DNA from: DATFVJ01 sp963826515
GTDB taxonomy: Bacteria > Actinomycetota > Actinomycetes > Streptosporangiales > Streptosporangiaceae
Assembly (NCBI GenBank): GCA_963826515.1
Contig: CAWGXI010000012.1
Span: forward strand, 372,001-436,000
Direction: 5' to 3'
DNA: 64,000 bases
Part shown: positions 56,385 to 64,000 of the stretch, one piece after another
Numbering within the stretch: the stretch's first letter is position 1
Layout: every line of letters begins with the position of its first letter
The notes under the pieces: generated by a model
What the model was told of the DNA's origin: nothing
Seen by the model: the letters and a program-made list of their open reading frames with translations, nothing else
Databases searched by the model: none
Program-made: the position numbers and the translations under genes

Positions 56385-58703
56385 ATGAGCACGGTTACCG
56401 ATGACCGGCCGGCCGGAGCGCCTGGTGACGGTGCGCGCTGCGTGGACCTTGCGATCGGCGGGATGACATGTGCGTCGTGTGCGGCGCGGGTGGAGAGGAA
56501 GCTCAACAAGCTCGACGGCGTTGCCGCGACGATCAATTTCGCCACCGAGAAGGCGCGGGTGAGCTTTCCGGCCAGCATCGGCACGGATGAGCTGATCGCG
56601 GTCGTCGAGCAGGCCGGTTACACCGCGGCCCTGCCTGCTCCCCGGCCGGCCGAGCCGGAGCTGGAAGCTGGCGGGCCGTCCCCAGATCGGGATGAGGCGG
56701 CCTCGCTGCGGCAGCGGCTGCTCGTGTCGGCAGCGCTGGCCGCGCCGGTGGTGGTGCTTGCGATGGTGCCGGCGGCGCAGTTCCGCAACTGGCAGTGGCT
56801 GTCGCTGACCCTGGCCTCGCCGGTGGCGGTGTGGGGAGCGTGGCCGTTCCACCGGGCCGCCGCCGCAAATGCCCGGCACCGCGCGGCGACCATGGACACC
56901 CTGATCTCGGCCGGGGTCGGCGCCGCCTACCTCTGGTCCCTGTACGCGCTGTTTTTCGGCAACGCCGGGCAGCCCGGCCTGCACACCAGCTTTGCCCTGC
57001 TGGCGCACGGCGCGACGGCGGACGCCATCTATCTCGACGTGGCCGCCGGGGTGACGGTGCTGATCCTCACCGGCCGCTATCTTGAGGCCCGTGCCAAGCG
57101 GCGCTCGGGCGCCGCGCTGCGGGCGCTGCTGTCGATGGGCGCGAAAGATGTCGCGGTGCTGCGGGACGGCCGCGAGGAGCTGATACCGGTGGAGCAGCTC
57201 ACGGTCGGTGACAGGTTCGTGGTCCGGCCGGGGGAGAAGATCGCGACCGACGGCGTCGTCGAATCCGGCAGCTCCGCGGTCGACACCTCGATGCTCACCG
57301 GTGAGCCGGTGCCGGCCGAGGTGACGGCCGGCGACCCGGTAACCGGCGCCACGGTGAACGCCGGCGGCCGGCTGGTGGTGCGGGCGACGCGGGTGGGCGC
57401 CGGTACCCAGCTGGCCCAGATAGCGCGGCTGGTGGCGGACGCGCAGAGCGGCAAGGCGCCGGTGCAGCGGCTGGCCGACCGGGTGTCGGCGGTCTTCGTC
57501 CCGGCCGTGATCGCCGTCGCCTTCGTGACGTTGCTTGCGTGGCTGGCGGCCGGGCAGCCCGCCGTGGCCGCGTTCACCGCCGCGGTCGCCGTGCTGATCA
57601 TCGCCTGCCCGTGTGCGCTGGGGCTGGCCACCCCGACGGCGCTGCTTGTCGGCACGGGCCGCGGCGCCCAGCTGGGCATCTTGATCAAAGGGCCGCAGGT
57701 GCTGGAATCCACCCGCACCATCGACACCGTGGTGCTGGACAAGACCGGGACCATCACCAGCGGGCGGATGACCCTCGCTGACGTCTTCGCCGCGCCTGGC
57801 GAGGATCGGGCCGAGCTGCTGCGGCTGGCCGGTGCGGTCGAGCACGCCTCCGAGCACCCGATCGCGGCGGCCATCGCCACCGGCGCCCGGGAGCGGCTCG
57901 GCGGGGAGCTGCCCGCCGTGCGGGGTTTCGCCAATCACCAGGGCCGCGGTGTCTCAGGCGTCGCCGCCGGCCACGCCGTGGCGGCCGGCCGGCGGAACTG
58001 GCTGGAATCGAAGTGGGCGCAGCCGGTCCCGGCCGGCCTCGTAGCGCGGGCCGGACGGGCGGAAGCGGCCGGCCAGACCACTGTCTACGCAGGCTGGGAC
58101 GGCCGCGTGCGGGGGGTGCTTGCGGTGTCCGACGCCGTGAAGCCGACGTCGGCCGAAGCGATCGCCAGGCTGCGCGGCATGGGGTTGCGGCCGGTGCTGC
58201 TGACCGGCGACAACACCCGCGCCGCCACGGCAGTAGCCGCGCAGGTCGGCATCGACGACGTGATCGCGCAGGTGCTTCCGGCCGGCAAGGTGGACGTGGT
58301 GAAACGGCTGCAAGACGCGGGCCGGGTGGTCGCCATGGTTGGCGACGGCGTGAACGACGCGGCCGCGCTCGCCCAGGCCGACCTCGGGCTGGCGATGGGC
58401 ACCGGCGCAGACGCCGCCATTGAAGCCAGCGACCTGACCCTTGTCCGCGGTGACCTGCAGGCGGTGCCGGACGCGATCGGCCTGTCCCGGCGGACGCTGC
58501 GCACGATCAAGGGAAACCTGTTCTGGGCGTTCGGCTACAACGTCGCGGCGATCCCGCTCGCGGCGTTCGGGCTGCTCAACCCGCTGATCGCCGGTGCGGC
58601 GATGGCCTTCAGCTCAGTGTTCGTGGTGTCCAACAGCCTGCGGCTACGGCGCTTCCGCCCGGCAACTGGCCGACCGCGCACCACCGAGCCGGACCCGGCC
58701 TAA
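56385..58703 (+). CDS. copA: Cu+-exporting P1B-type ATPase
   Basis: A 772-residue ATPase. One N-terminal HMA domain (AIGGMTCASCAARVERKLNK, C29/C32), the CPC motif at 408-410 (IIACPCALGLATPT), phosphorylation DKTGTITSG (Asp about 452), HP motif SEHPIAAAIA, ATP-hinge MVGDGVNDAAALAQADLGLA, and final helices NLFWAFGYNVAAIPLAAFG and AMAFSSVFVVSNSLR. The YN and MxxSS residues mark the Cu+ (P1B-1) subtype. It follows the chaperone gene by 87 bases. No frame lesion. Confidence 0.94.
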   Translation: MSTVTDDRPAGAPGDGARCVDLAIGGMTCASCAARVERKLNKLDGVAATINFATEKARVSFPASIGTDELIAVVEQAGYTAALPAPRPAEPELEAGGPSPDRDEAASLRQRLLVSAALAAPVVVLAMVPAAQFRNWQWLSLTLASPVAVWGAWPFHRAAAANARHRAATMDTLISAGVGAAYLWSLYALFFGNAGQPGLHTSFALLAHGATADAIYLDVAAGVTVLILTGRYLEARAKRRSGAALRALLSMGAKDVAVLRDGREELIPVEQLTVGDRFVVRPGEKIATDGVVESGSSAVDTSMLTGEPVPAEVTAGDPVTGATVNAGGRLVVRATRVGAGTQLAQIARLVADAQSGKAPVQRLADRVSAVFVPAVIAVAFVTLLAWLAAGQPAVAAFTAAVAVLIIACPCALGLATPTALLVGTGRGAQLGILIKGPQVLESTRTIDTVVLDKTGTITSGRMTLADVFAAPGEDRAELLRLAGAVEHASEHPIAAAIATGARERLGGELPAVRGFANHQGRGVSGVAAGHAVAAGRRNWLESKWAQPVPAGLVARAGRAEAAGQTTVYAGWDGRVRGVLAVSDAVKPTSAEAIARLRGMGLRPVLLTGDNTRAATAVAAQVGIDDVIAQVLPAGKVDVVKRLQDAGRVVAMVGDGVNDAAALAQADLGLAMGTGADAAIEASDLTLVRGDLQAVPDAIGLSRRTLRTIKGNLFWAFGYNVAAIPLAAFGLLNPLIAGAAMAFSSVFVVSNSLRLRRFRPATGRPRTTEPDPA

Positions 58704-59038
58704 CGGCAGGTCCGTGCAGGCCGTAACCAGCCCGGTGCCAGGGTCGCGGATGAGTCGATGAGCACGCGGGCGCGGCGCGTGATGTGTCCAGTCGCCGCCG
58801 CGCGCCGGGTTATCGGAGCGTGAGCGGGCTCTTGCCGCAGCTCAGCAGTACGACCGCGAGCGCCGAGCGCCACCACGGTCACCACGATGGTGATCAGCAG
58901 AAGCAGGCGGCGCCGGTCGTCGGCTCGCCACCAGCTGGAGCGCCGTGCTAGGCGGCCGATTTCCCATACCAGCGCGGTCGCCGCCAAGACGACAAGGCCC
59001 GCGGTAGCTGGAATCGTGAGGACCGCCGCGTGGTACCG
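58700..59038 (-). CDS. Possible small membrane protein or remnant
   Basis: The minus strand holds VLTIPATAGLVVLAATALVW, EIGRLARRSSWWRADDRRRL and LLLITIVVTVVALGARG, two hydrophobic helices with basic loops. No start with ribosome site is seen before about 59038, so it may be a truncated gene. No family recognised. Confidence 0.3.
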   Translation of the reverse strand, partial: RYHAAVLTIPATAGLVVLAATALVWEIGRLARRSSWWRADDRRRLLLLITIVVTVVALGARGRTAELRQEPAHAPITRRAAATGHITRRARVLIDSSATLAPGWLRPARTCR

Positions 59039-59039
59039 G

Positions 59040-59905
59040 CCGAGATCCTGCTCGCCCTCTACAGCCGCGCCGGCATGACCGCCGTAGAAGTCGCCCGCCT
59101 GATCGGGGTCTTGCACAACATGGTTCTGCGCAGCGCGCATTCCTGCGGGCTTTCGGTCCGGGTCGGTGGCGCGGTCCCGCAGTCCGGCCCGGCGGAGATC
59201 GATCGCTACCTGTTCGGCGTGGTCGGCATCGGCGGCGCCCGGCGCGCCCCAGATCCCGCACCACTGCGCCGCGACCTGGCGGCCGCCTGCGGCGCGCCGC
59301 CGACGCCCTGCTGGCCACGAACTCCTTCGTGGACCGGCTCGAGGCCACCGGCGTCCTGTCCGCCGAGCAGGCGCGCCGCCTCGGCTTCGTCGGCCCGGTG
59401 ACCCGGGCGACCGGGCTCGGCGTTGACGCGCGTCACTGCCATCCGGCCGCGCCCTACGACGAGGTCCCGCCGGCCGTGGTCACCCGCGACGGCGGCGACG
59501 TCCTCGCCCGCTTTCATGTCATGCTCGGCGAGGCGGCCGAATCGGTCCGCCTGATCGGCCAGTTCCACGACGCGGGAACCGGAACCGGCTCCGGCGCGGC
59601 CGCAGCGACCGCGGCCCAGGCGGTCTCAGGCGGAACCGGCCTCGGCTGGGCGGAGTCGTCCCGGGGCGAGTCGCTCGCCTGGGTGGCGCTGGACGACGCG
59701 GGGCGGATCATCCGGGCGCGGCTGCGCCCGGCCGCGGTGCGCAACTGGCGGGGCTTCGACGACGCGTGCCGGTCGGGCAACGTGTTCACCGACATCCCGA
59801 TCATCGATGCCAGCTTCTGGCTGACCGGTCGCGGGCACCGCCCGCTGAGGGAGGGGAGGCACGATGGCGGCTTGGTTCCTGCGCGGACTGCGCCGCCGGG
59901 TTGTC
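59040..59905 (+). pseudogene. Group-4 hydrogenase large-subunit-like protein (HyfG/NuoD-like), broken
   Basis: A first frame (AEIDRYLFGVVGIGG) shifts near 59305 to LLATNSFVDRLEATGVLSAE and VGPVTRATGLGVDARHCHPA, AAPYDEVPPAVV, GGDVLARFHVMLGEAAESVR and WAESSRGESLAWVALDDAGR, the C-terminal half of HyfG/HycE-type subunits. It ends in IIDASFWLTGRG without a normal stop. The N-terminal Ni-Fe region is not seen, so function is unlikely. Confidence 0.65.
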
Positions 59906-60190
59906 ACCACCCGCTACCCGGCCCGCCTGGACAGCTCAGCGGACGACCTGCCCACCCCGCCGCGGTTCCGCACCGCCGAGATGACCCATGAGATAGCCGA
60001 ACGGCTGGCCGCGGTGTGCCTCAGCCAGGCGCTGCGCCGCGACGGCGGCGTGCTCGTATACGACGTCGGCGCGTGCACCGCGTGCGGCCGGTGCGACGAA
60101 GCCGCCCCCGGCGCCACCGTGCCGGGCGGGCAGTTCGAGCTTGCCGTCACCAGCCGCGCCGACCTCGTCAAACGGATACCGCTTCGAGGG
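59864..60190 (+). pseudogene. HyfI-like [4Fe-4S] small-subunit N-terminus
   Basis: MAAWFLRGLRRRVVTTRYPA starts after GGAGG. VGACTACGRCDEAAPGATVP holds a partial ferredoxin-type Cys cluster. The NuoB-like domain that should follow is missing and the frame runs into the membrane subunit. Confidence 0.55.
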
Positions 60191-60197
60191 GAGGCCA

Positions 60198-60760
60198 GCT
60201 CAGTTGCAGGTGACCAGCCTGGCCGGGTCTTCGTCGCGTTGCTCGGCCTGGTCGCGGTGGCGATCGCCGCCTACGCGCCCCGCTACCACCAGCCCGCGCC
60301 CGGCACGGGCCTCTACCTCGGCGTACAACCTCGCGCTGCTCGCCTCCCTCGCCGTGCTCGCGGCCGGTGGTATGGTCACCTTCCTAGTCGCGTGGGAGAC
60401 GATGGCGGTGGCGGCCTACCTGGTCATCCTGCGGCGGCCGCGCCGTGAGGACGTGGCGGCGGGCGCGTTCTGGTTCCTCGCGCTGCCCGAGATCGGGTTC
60501 GTGCTGATCGTCGCAGCCTTCGTGATCTTGCCACCAAGACCGGCAGTACCGAGCTGCCGCTGATGGCTGCCCGCGCCCACCTCGTGCCTGGCGCCTGGCG
60601 GGCCGCGGTGTACCTGCTCGCTCTTGTCGGTTCGGCTTCAAGGCGGGCCTGGTGCCGCTGCACGTGTGGCTGCCGGAAGCGCATCCGGTCGCGCCCGCGG
60701 ACGGTTCGGCGTTCCTGTCCGGGCTGATCGTCAAGCTCGGCGTCTACGGGATCGCTCCAC
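60198..60760 (+). pseudogene. HyfB/NuoL-like proton-channel subunit, truncated and frameshifted
   Basis: Pieces in order: GRVFVALLGLVAVAIAAYAP, YNLALLASLAVLAAGGMVTF, LVAWETMAVAAYLVILRRPR, LPEIGFVLIVAAFVIL, then VPLHVWLPEAHPVAPADGSA and FLSGLIVKLGVYGIA. These are helices 2-8 of the Mrp/NuoL-type antiporter subunit. Frames change at about 60210, 60320, 60535 and 60620, and the rest of the protein is absent. Confidence 0.65.
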
Positions 60761-60906
60761 GCCCTCAAGGCCGATGGCTTACACCGTTTGCCGTATGGCC
60801 AATGGGTCGTGCTTGCGGAGAAGTGCCGGAGCGTGGCGGGGCAGAGCCCACCGGCCCGTTGATACCGGGTCCACGCGCCCGGGCACGCCGTGTACGGCAC
60901 CGCGCC

Positions 60907-62691
60907 TCAGTCAGCCGCGGCCGTTGGAGCCTCCGTGGGCGGCCCGGCGGCGGCTTCGCTCGGGCCGCCGAGTCGCGCGAGCAGGTGGCGCAGTTTGTAC
61001 TTGCGGTCGGCTAGCTGGCGGCGGTGCGCCTGCTCGTCCGCGTCTGCGCGGCCGCTGTCGGTCACCGCGGAATCGACCACGCGAACCAGCCGGCCGATGG
61101 AATCGGCGTAGCGCTGATCCACCGCGCGGGTCATCCGCCGGCCGCTTTCCTCCAGCCGGTACTGCAGGTCGGAGCGCGCGCGCCCGGTCAGCTTCGGCGC
61201 CAGGCCGGTGGCTTCGTCCAGCAGGTGCTGGCGGGATCTGCGCTGCCCGAGCTGGCCGGGCAGGCGGCGCCGCACCGCCCCGGCGAGCAGCTCGGTCTGG
61301 CCGGTGACGTCGGTGCCGGTGTAGAAGAAACGCCGGTCCGGTACCAGCCGCTCACCGGTATCGGGCACGGTGAGGTCCAGGTCGAGCAGTTCTCGCGCTG
61401 CGTCCCTGATCTCGGCAAGCTCACGCGCCAGGCTGGTGAGCAGCCGGGTGTCCAGTTGCGCCAGGCTCCCCTCAACGTGGTTGCGCTGCTGGTCCCGCCA
61501 TGCCTCGGCGCCGTCGCGGGCGCGGGCGACGAGCCATTCGTGCCCCCGCTGCTCGATCTCGCCCGGGCCGGCATCATGCAGGTCGTTGCGAAGGAATGAG
61601 CTGAGCCCTTGCCGGGTTTCCGTGGTCAGCCGGGCGGCTTGCTGCTCCGCCGATTCGTTCAGCCCGGCCAGCAGGCGGCGCTGTTCCCCAGCGATCAGGT
61701 CAGCAGCGTCCTTACGGCGGAGAGCCACCGCGGCGAGCTGGCTGCGGAACAGTTCGACCCGGGTTGCGGCGTCACCGGTGCGCATCTGCGACATCCGCTG
61801 CGCGAGGTGCACCTCGTCCAGCAGCCGCTGGGCGGCGCGGCGGGCGTGCCCGGCGACCGCCTGCTCCAGGTCCGCCGAGCGCCGGCCGTCGAGGTAGCGG
61901 GCGAAGCTCGCGCTGAAGGCATGAAACCCGTCATCTCCGCTGCCGCCGGGCAGCGCCGCGCGGGCCGACACGGTGTAGACCGGGATGCCCGCGCCCGTGG
62001 GTCCCGCGGCCGCGCGGACCACGTCCGTGGTGAAAGCGAGCGCCTCCGCCCGCTCGCCGGCGTCCAGCCGGTCCGCCTTGTTGAGCAGCACGAAGGTCAT
62101 CACCGAGTGCCTGGTGATCTCGCGCAGCAGTTCCCGCTCGGCCGCGGACGCGGGCGGGTCGGCGGTGAGCACCACCACGGCGGCGTCCAGGGTCTTCAGG
62201 GCCCGCTGCGCTTCTTCGCTGTTGTGCTCGTAGATCGAGCCGGTGCCGGGGGTGTCGACGATCTCCACGCCCCGGGACAGCAGCGGCGCGGCAAGATGCA
62301 CGGTTACCCGCGCGACGCCGAGCCGGTTGAGCGGATTTCCGCGTTCGGTCACCAGCTGGGCGAGGTCGGCGAGCGGGCGGCGTTCGGTCCGGCCGTCGGC
62401 GAACCGGACCGTGGCATGCTCGTCCGTCCCGTACACGACGGTGGTGGTGATCGCGGTGACCGGGGTGACACCGGCCGGCAGCACCTCGCGGCCGAGCAGC
62501 GCGTTGGCCACGGTGCTCTTGCCGCGTTTGGCCTCGCCCGCCACCATCACCCGCAGCCGGCCACCCCGCAGCCGTCCGGCCAGCTCGGCGAGGCACTCCC
62601 GGTCCGCGGCGGGAGCAAGCGCCGCGAGATCGCGCAGAGCCTGCTCAAGCGGGGCGCTGCGATCAGCGGTACCCAGATCAGGGGCACGCAT
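60907..62691 (-). CDS. Dynamin-like GTPase
   Basis: A 594-residue GTPase. Walker A MVAGEAKRGKSTVANALLGR (52-60), switch PVTAITTTVVYG, G3 EIVDTPGTGSIYEHN and G4 VLLNKADRLDAGER are all present. Residues 280-570 are long helices with heptad-like Leu/Ala patterns (stalk). No transmembrane helix is evident. Bacterial dynamin-like proteins reshape or fuse membranes or assist sporulation division. GGAGG precedes the ATG. It has no partner dynamin gene next to it in the window. Confidence 0.88.
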   Translation of the reverse strand: MRAPDLGTADRSAPLEQALRDLAALAPAADRECLAELAGRLRGGRLRVMVAGEAKRGKSTVANALLGREVLPAGVTPVTAITTTVVYGTDEHATVRFADGRTERRPLADLAQLVTERGNPLNRLGVARVTVHLAAPLLSRGVEIVDTPGTGSIYEHNSEEAQRALKTLDAAVVVLTADPPASAAERELLREITRHSVMTFVLLNKADRLDAGERAEALAFTTDVVRAAAGPTGAGIPVYTVSARAALPGGSGDDGFHAFSASFARYLDGRRSADLEQAVAGHARRAAQRLLDEVHLAQRMSQMRTGDAATRVELFRSQLAAVALRRKDAADLIAGEQRRLLAGLNESAEQQAARLTTETRQGLSSFLRNDLHDAGPGEIEQRGHEWLVARARDGAEAWRDQQRNHVEGSLAQLDTRLLTSLARELAEIRDAARELLDLDLTVPDTGERLVPDRRFFYTGTDVTGQTELLAGAVRRRLPGQLGQRRSRQHLLDEATGLAPKLTGRARSDLQYRLEESGRRMTRAVDQRYADSIGRLVRVVDSAVTDSGRADADEQAHRRQLADRKYKLRHLLARLGGPSEAAAGPPTEAPTAAAD

Positions 62692-62883
62692 ACGGCCTCC
62701 TACCTCCTCGGGCAGGGACCGTTGGCGGCTGCGCCGCGGTTAACACGGCACCGGATACCCGGCACCGCGGTTCGCCGGCGAGCCCCTCCGCCGGGCCGCC
62801 TTCCAGGCTACCGGCCCACCGTCGCGCACCAAGACGGAGGGCCGTGACCCGGCGGGGGCGGTCCGGCGCCGCCGGGCAGCGGC

Positions 62884-64000
62884 TCAGGTCGCGGCGAGGC
62901 CATACGGCATGTCAAGCTGGGCGGCGGCGATTTCGATAAGGCGGTTGTACTTGGCGACCCGCTCGCCGCGCGCGGGCGCGCCGGTCTTCAGCTCGCCGCA
63001 GCCACCGCCCACAGTGAGGTCGGCGATGAACGTGTCCGTGGTCTCACCCGATCGGTGCGACACGAACTGCTAAAACACGCCGTGGCGGCACACCGCCATC
63101 GCCTCCAGCGTCTCGGTCACGGTGCCGATCTGGTTGACCTTGATCAGGGAGGCATTGCCGATCCCGCCCGCGATCGCATCAGCGATGATCTTCGGGTTCG
63201 TGACGAAGATATCGTCGCCAACTAGCTGAACCCGCTCGCCCAGCCGCGCGGTCAGAACGGCGCAGCCCTTCCAGTCGTCCTCGGCCAGGCCGTCCTCGAT
63301 CAGCCATACCGGGAAGCGTGTGGTGATCTGTGCGTACCGCTCGATCATCTCGTCGCTGGTCAGCTTCTGCCCGGCCACCCGGTAGCGGCCGTCGTCGCCG
63401 CGGAACTCGCTCGCCGCCGGGTCCAGCGCGATCGCGACACCATCCCGGCCGGGCTCGTAACCGGCGTCCTTAATCGCGGTCACCAGCAGCTCCAGCACCT
63501 CTTCCGGCTCGGCCAGCTGCGGCGCGAAGCCGCCCTCGTCGCCGAGCCCGGTCGCATGTCCCCGGTCGGCCAGCAGCACGCGCAGCGCGCCGTACACCTC
63601 GGCACCAGCCCGAACGGCCTCCGGCAGGTCCGGTGCCCCGATCGGTGCAATCATGAATTCCTGGAAATCGAGCGGGTTCGGGGCGTGCACGCCGCCATTG
63701 ATCACGTTAAAGTGCGGGACCGGCAGCCGTGGCGCGAAATCCGCCGGGGTGAGCCAGTCCCACAGCTCGCGGCCTTCGGCGCGGGCCAGCGCCCGCGCAC
63801 ACGCCATCGACACTCCGACGATCGCGTTCGCGCCCAGCCGGGCCTTGTTCGGCGTGCCATCCAACTCGATGAGGGCGGCATCGATCTCTTCCAGGGTGCG
63901 CCACTCCTGGTCGCGCAGCCGGCCCGCGATCTCACCGCACACCGCCTCCACCGCTGCACGCACCCCGAGGGCCGCGGTAGCGGCTCATGTCCCCGTCCCG
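62884..64000 (-). pseudogene. Enolase, interrupted by a stop and a frameshift (runs off the window)
   Basis: A phosphopyruvate hydratase whose 5' end lies beyond 64000. Recognisable parts are DGDMSRYRG, then after one extra C near 63970 LGVRAAVEAVCGEIAGRL; HFNVINGGVHAPNPLDFQEF; GDEGGFAPQLAEPEEVLELL; VGDDIFVTNPKIIADAI; LIKVNQIGTVTETLEAMAVC. At 63071-63073 a TAG follows RHGVF, and then QFVSHRSGETTDTFIADLTV (catalytic SHRSGET) continues to the natural end at 62884. Both lesions are in conserved sequence, so this is probably a decayed extra copy, unless the bases are wrong. Confidence 0.78.

Noticed and set aside
55965..57938. 657-codon minus-strand frame
   Set aside because: Antisense to the copper chaperone and CopA; composition is Gly/Arg/His-rich without domains.
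60761..60906. Continuation of the HyfB-like frame
   Set aside because: After VKLGVYGIA no frame resembles the remaining HyfB helices; the stretch is probably other debris.

Overview
The window is very GC-rich, uses strongly GC-biased third codon positions and carries families typical of Actinomycetota: a mycothiol-type MshC ligase, an Lsr2-like DNA-binding protein, GlgX-type glycogen enzymes, LuxR/CsoR/ArsR regulators and many GTG starts. A soil-type, large-genome actinomycete fits best; the genus cannot be read from the sequence.

Layout. (1) 1-5 kb: an ECF-like sigma factor overlapping a partner gene, a cytoplasmic subtilisin-like (S8) protease and, divergently, a TPR-CHAT (caspase-like) protease. 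This looks like a protease/sigma signalling module and is one of two candidates for an undescribed system. (2) 5-11 kb: MFS transporter, PAS-GGDEF diguanylate cyclase, DUF427 protein, HtrA-type protease. (3) 10.7-13.4 kb: universal stress protein among debris (GNAT, Hsp20, ProC, AcuC and GH15 fragments). (4) 13.4-20 kb: GMC oxidoreductase, GlgX and a GH63-like glucosidase, the last two frameshifted. (5) 20.9-23.8 kb: a tRNA-Arg 3' fragment and a broken integrase that may be scars of an old integrative element. (6) 23.8-38.4 kb: small enzymes (YjbR, VOC, two methyltransferases, hydrolase-LuxR fusion, CoA transferase, MBL hydrolase, AcuC) mixed with many broken genes.

(7) 38.4-53.4 kb is the most coherent part. 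At least eight copies of a palindromic 16-mer close to ATACCCCNNGGGGTAT, the operator type used by CsoR/CstR-family repressors, precede genes for rhodanese, an ETHE1-like MBL-rhodanese fusion plus a second rhodanese and a TauE/SafE exporter, DUF302, thioredoxin, a PIG-L deacetylase remnant and a CsoR-family protein. A class V aminotransferase (cysteine desulfurase-like), OsmC and an MshC-like ligase lie among them. Together they suggest a sulfane-sulfur/persulfide stress regulon tied to mycothiol. Both CsoR-family genes are cut to about 48 residues, so the functional repressor is probably elsewhere or lost. (8) 53.7-55.4 kb: arsR - ArsP-like permease - small thioredoxin operon. (9) 56-58.7 kb: copper chaperone and Cu+-ATPase. 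(10) 58.7-60.8 kb: scrambled remains of a group-4 hydrogenase (HyfG/HyfI/HyfB-like). (11) 60.9-64 kb: a dynamin-like GTPase and an enolase copy broken by a stop codon and a frameshift.

More than twenty loci are truncated, frameshifted or fused. Many truncations are real deletions, but some single-base frameshifts (glgX, the glucosidase, mshC, the decarboxylase) could be sequencing or assembly errors. That doubt affects the functional status of those genes.
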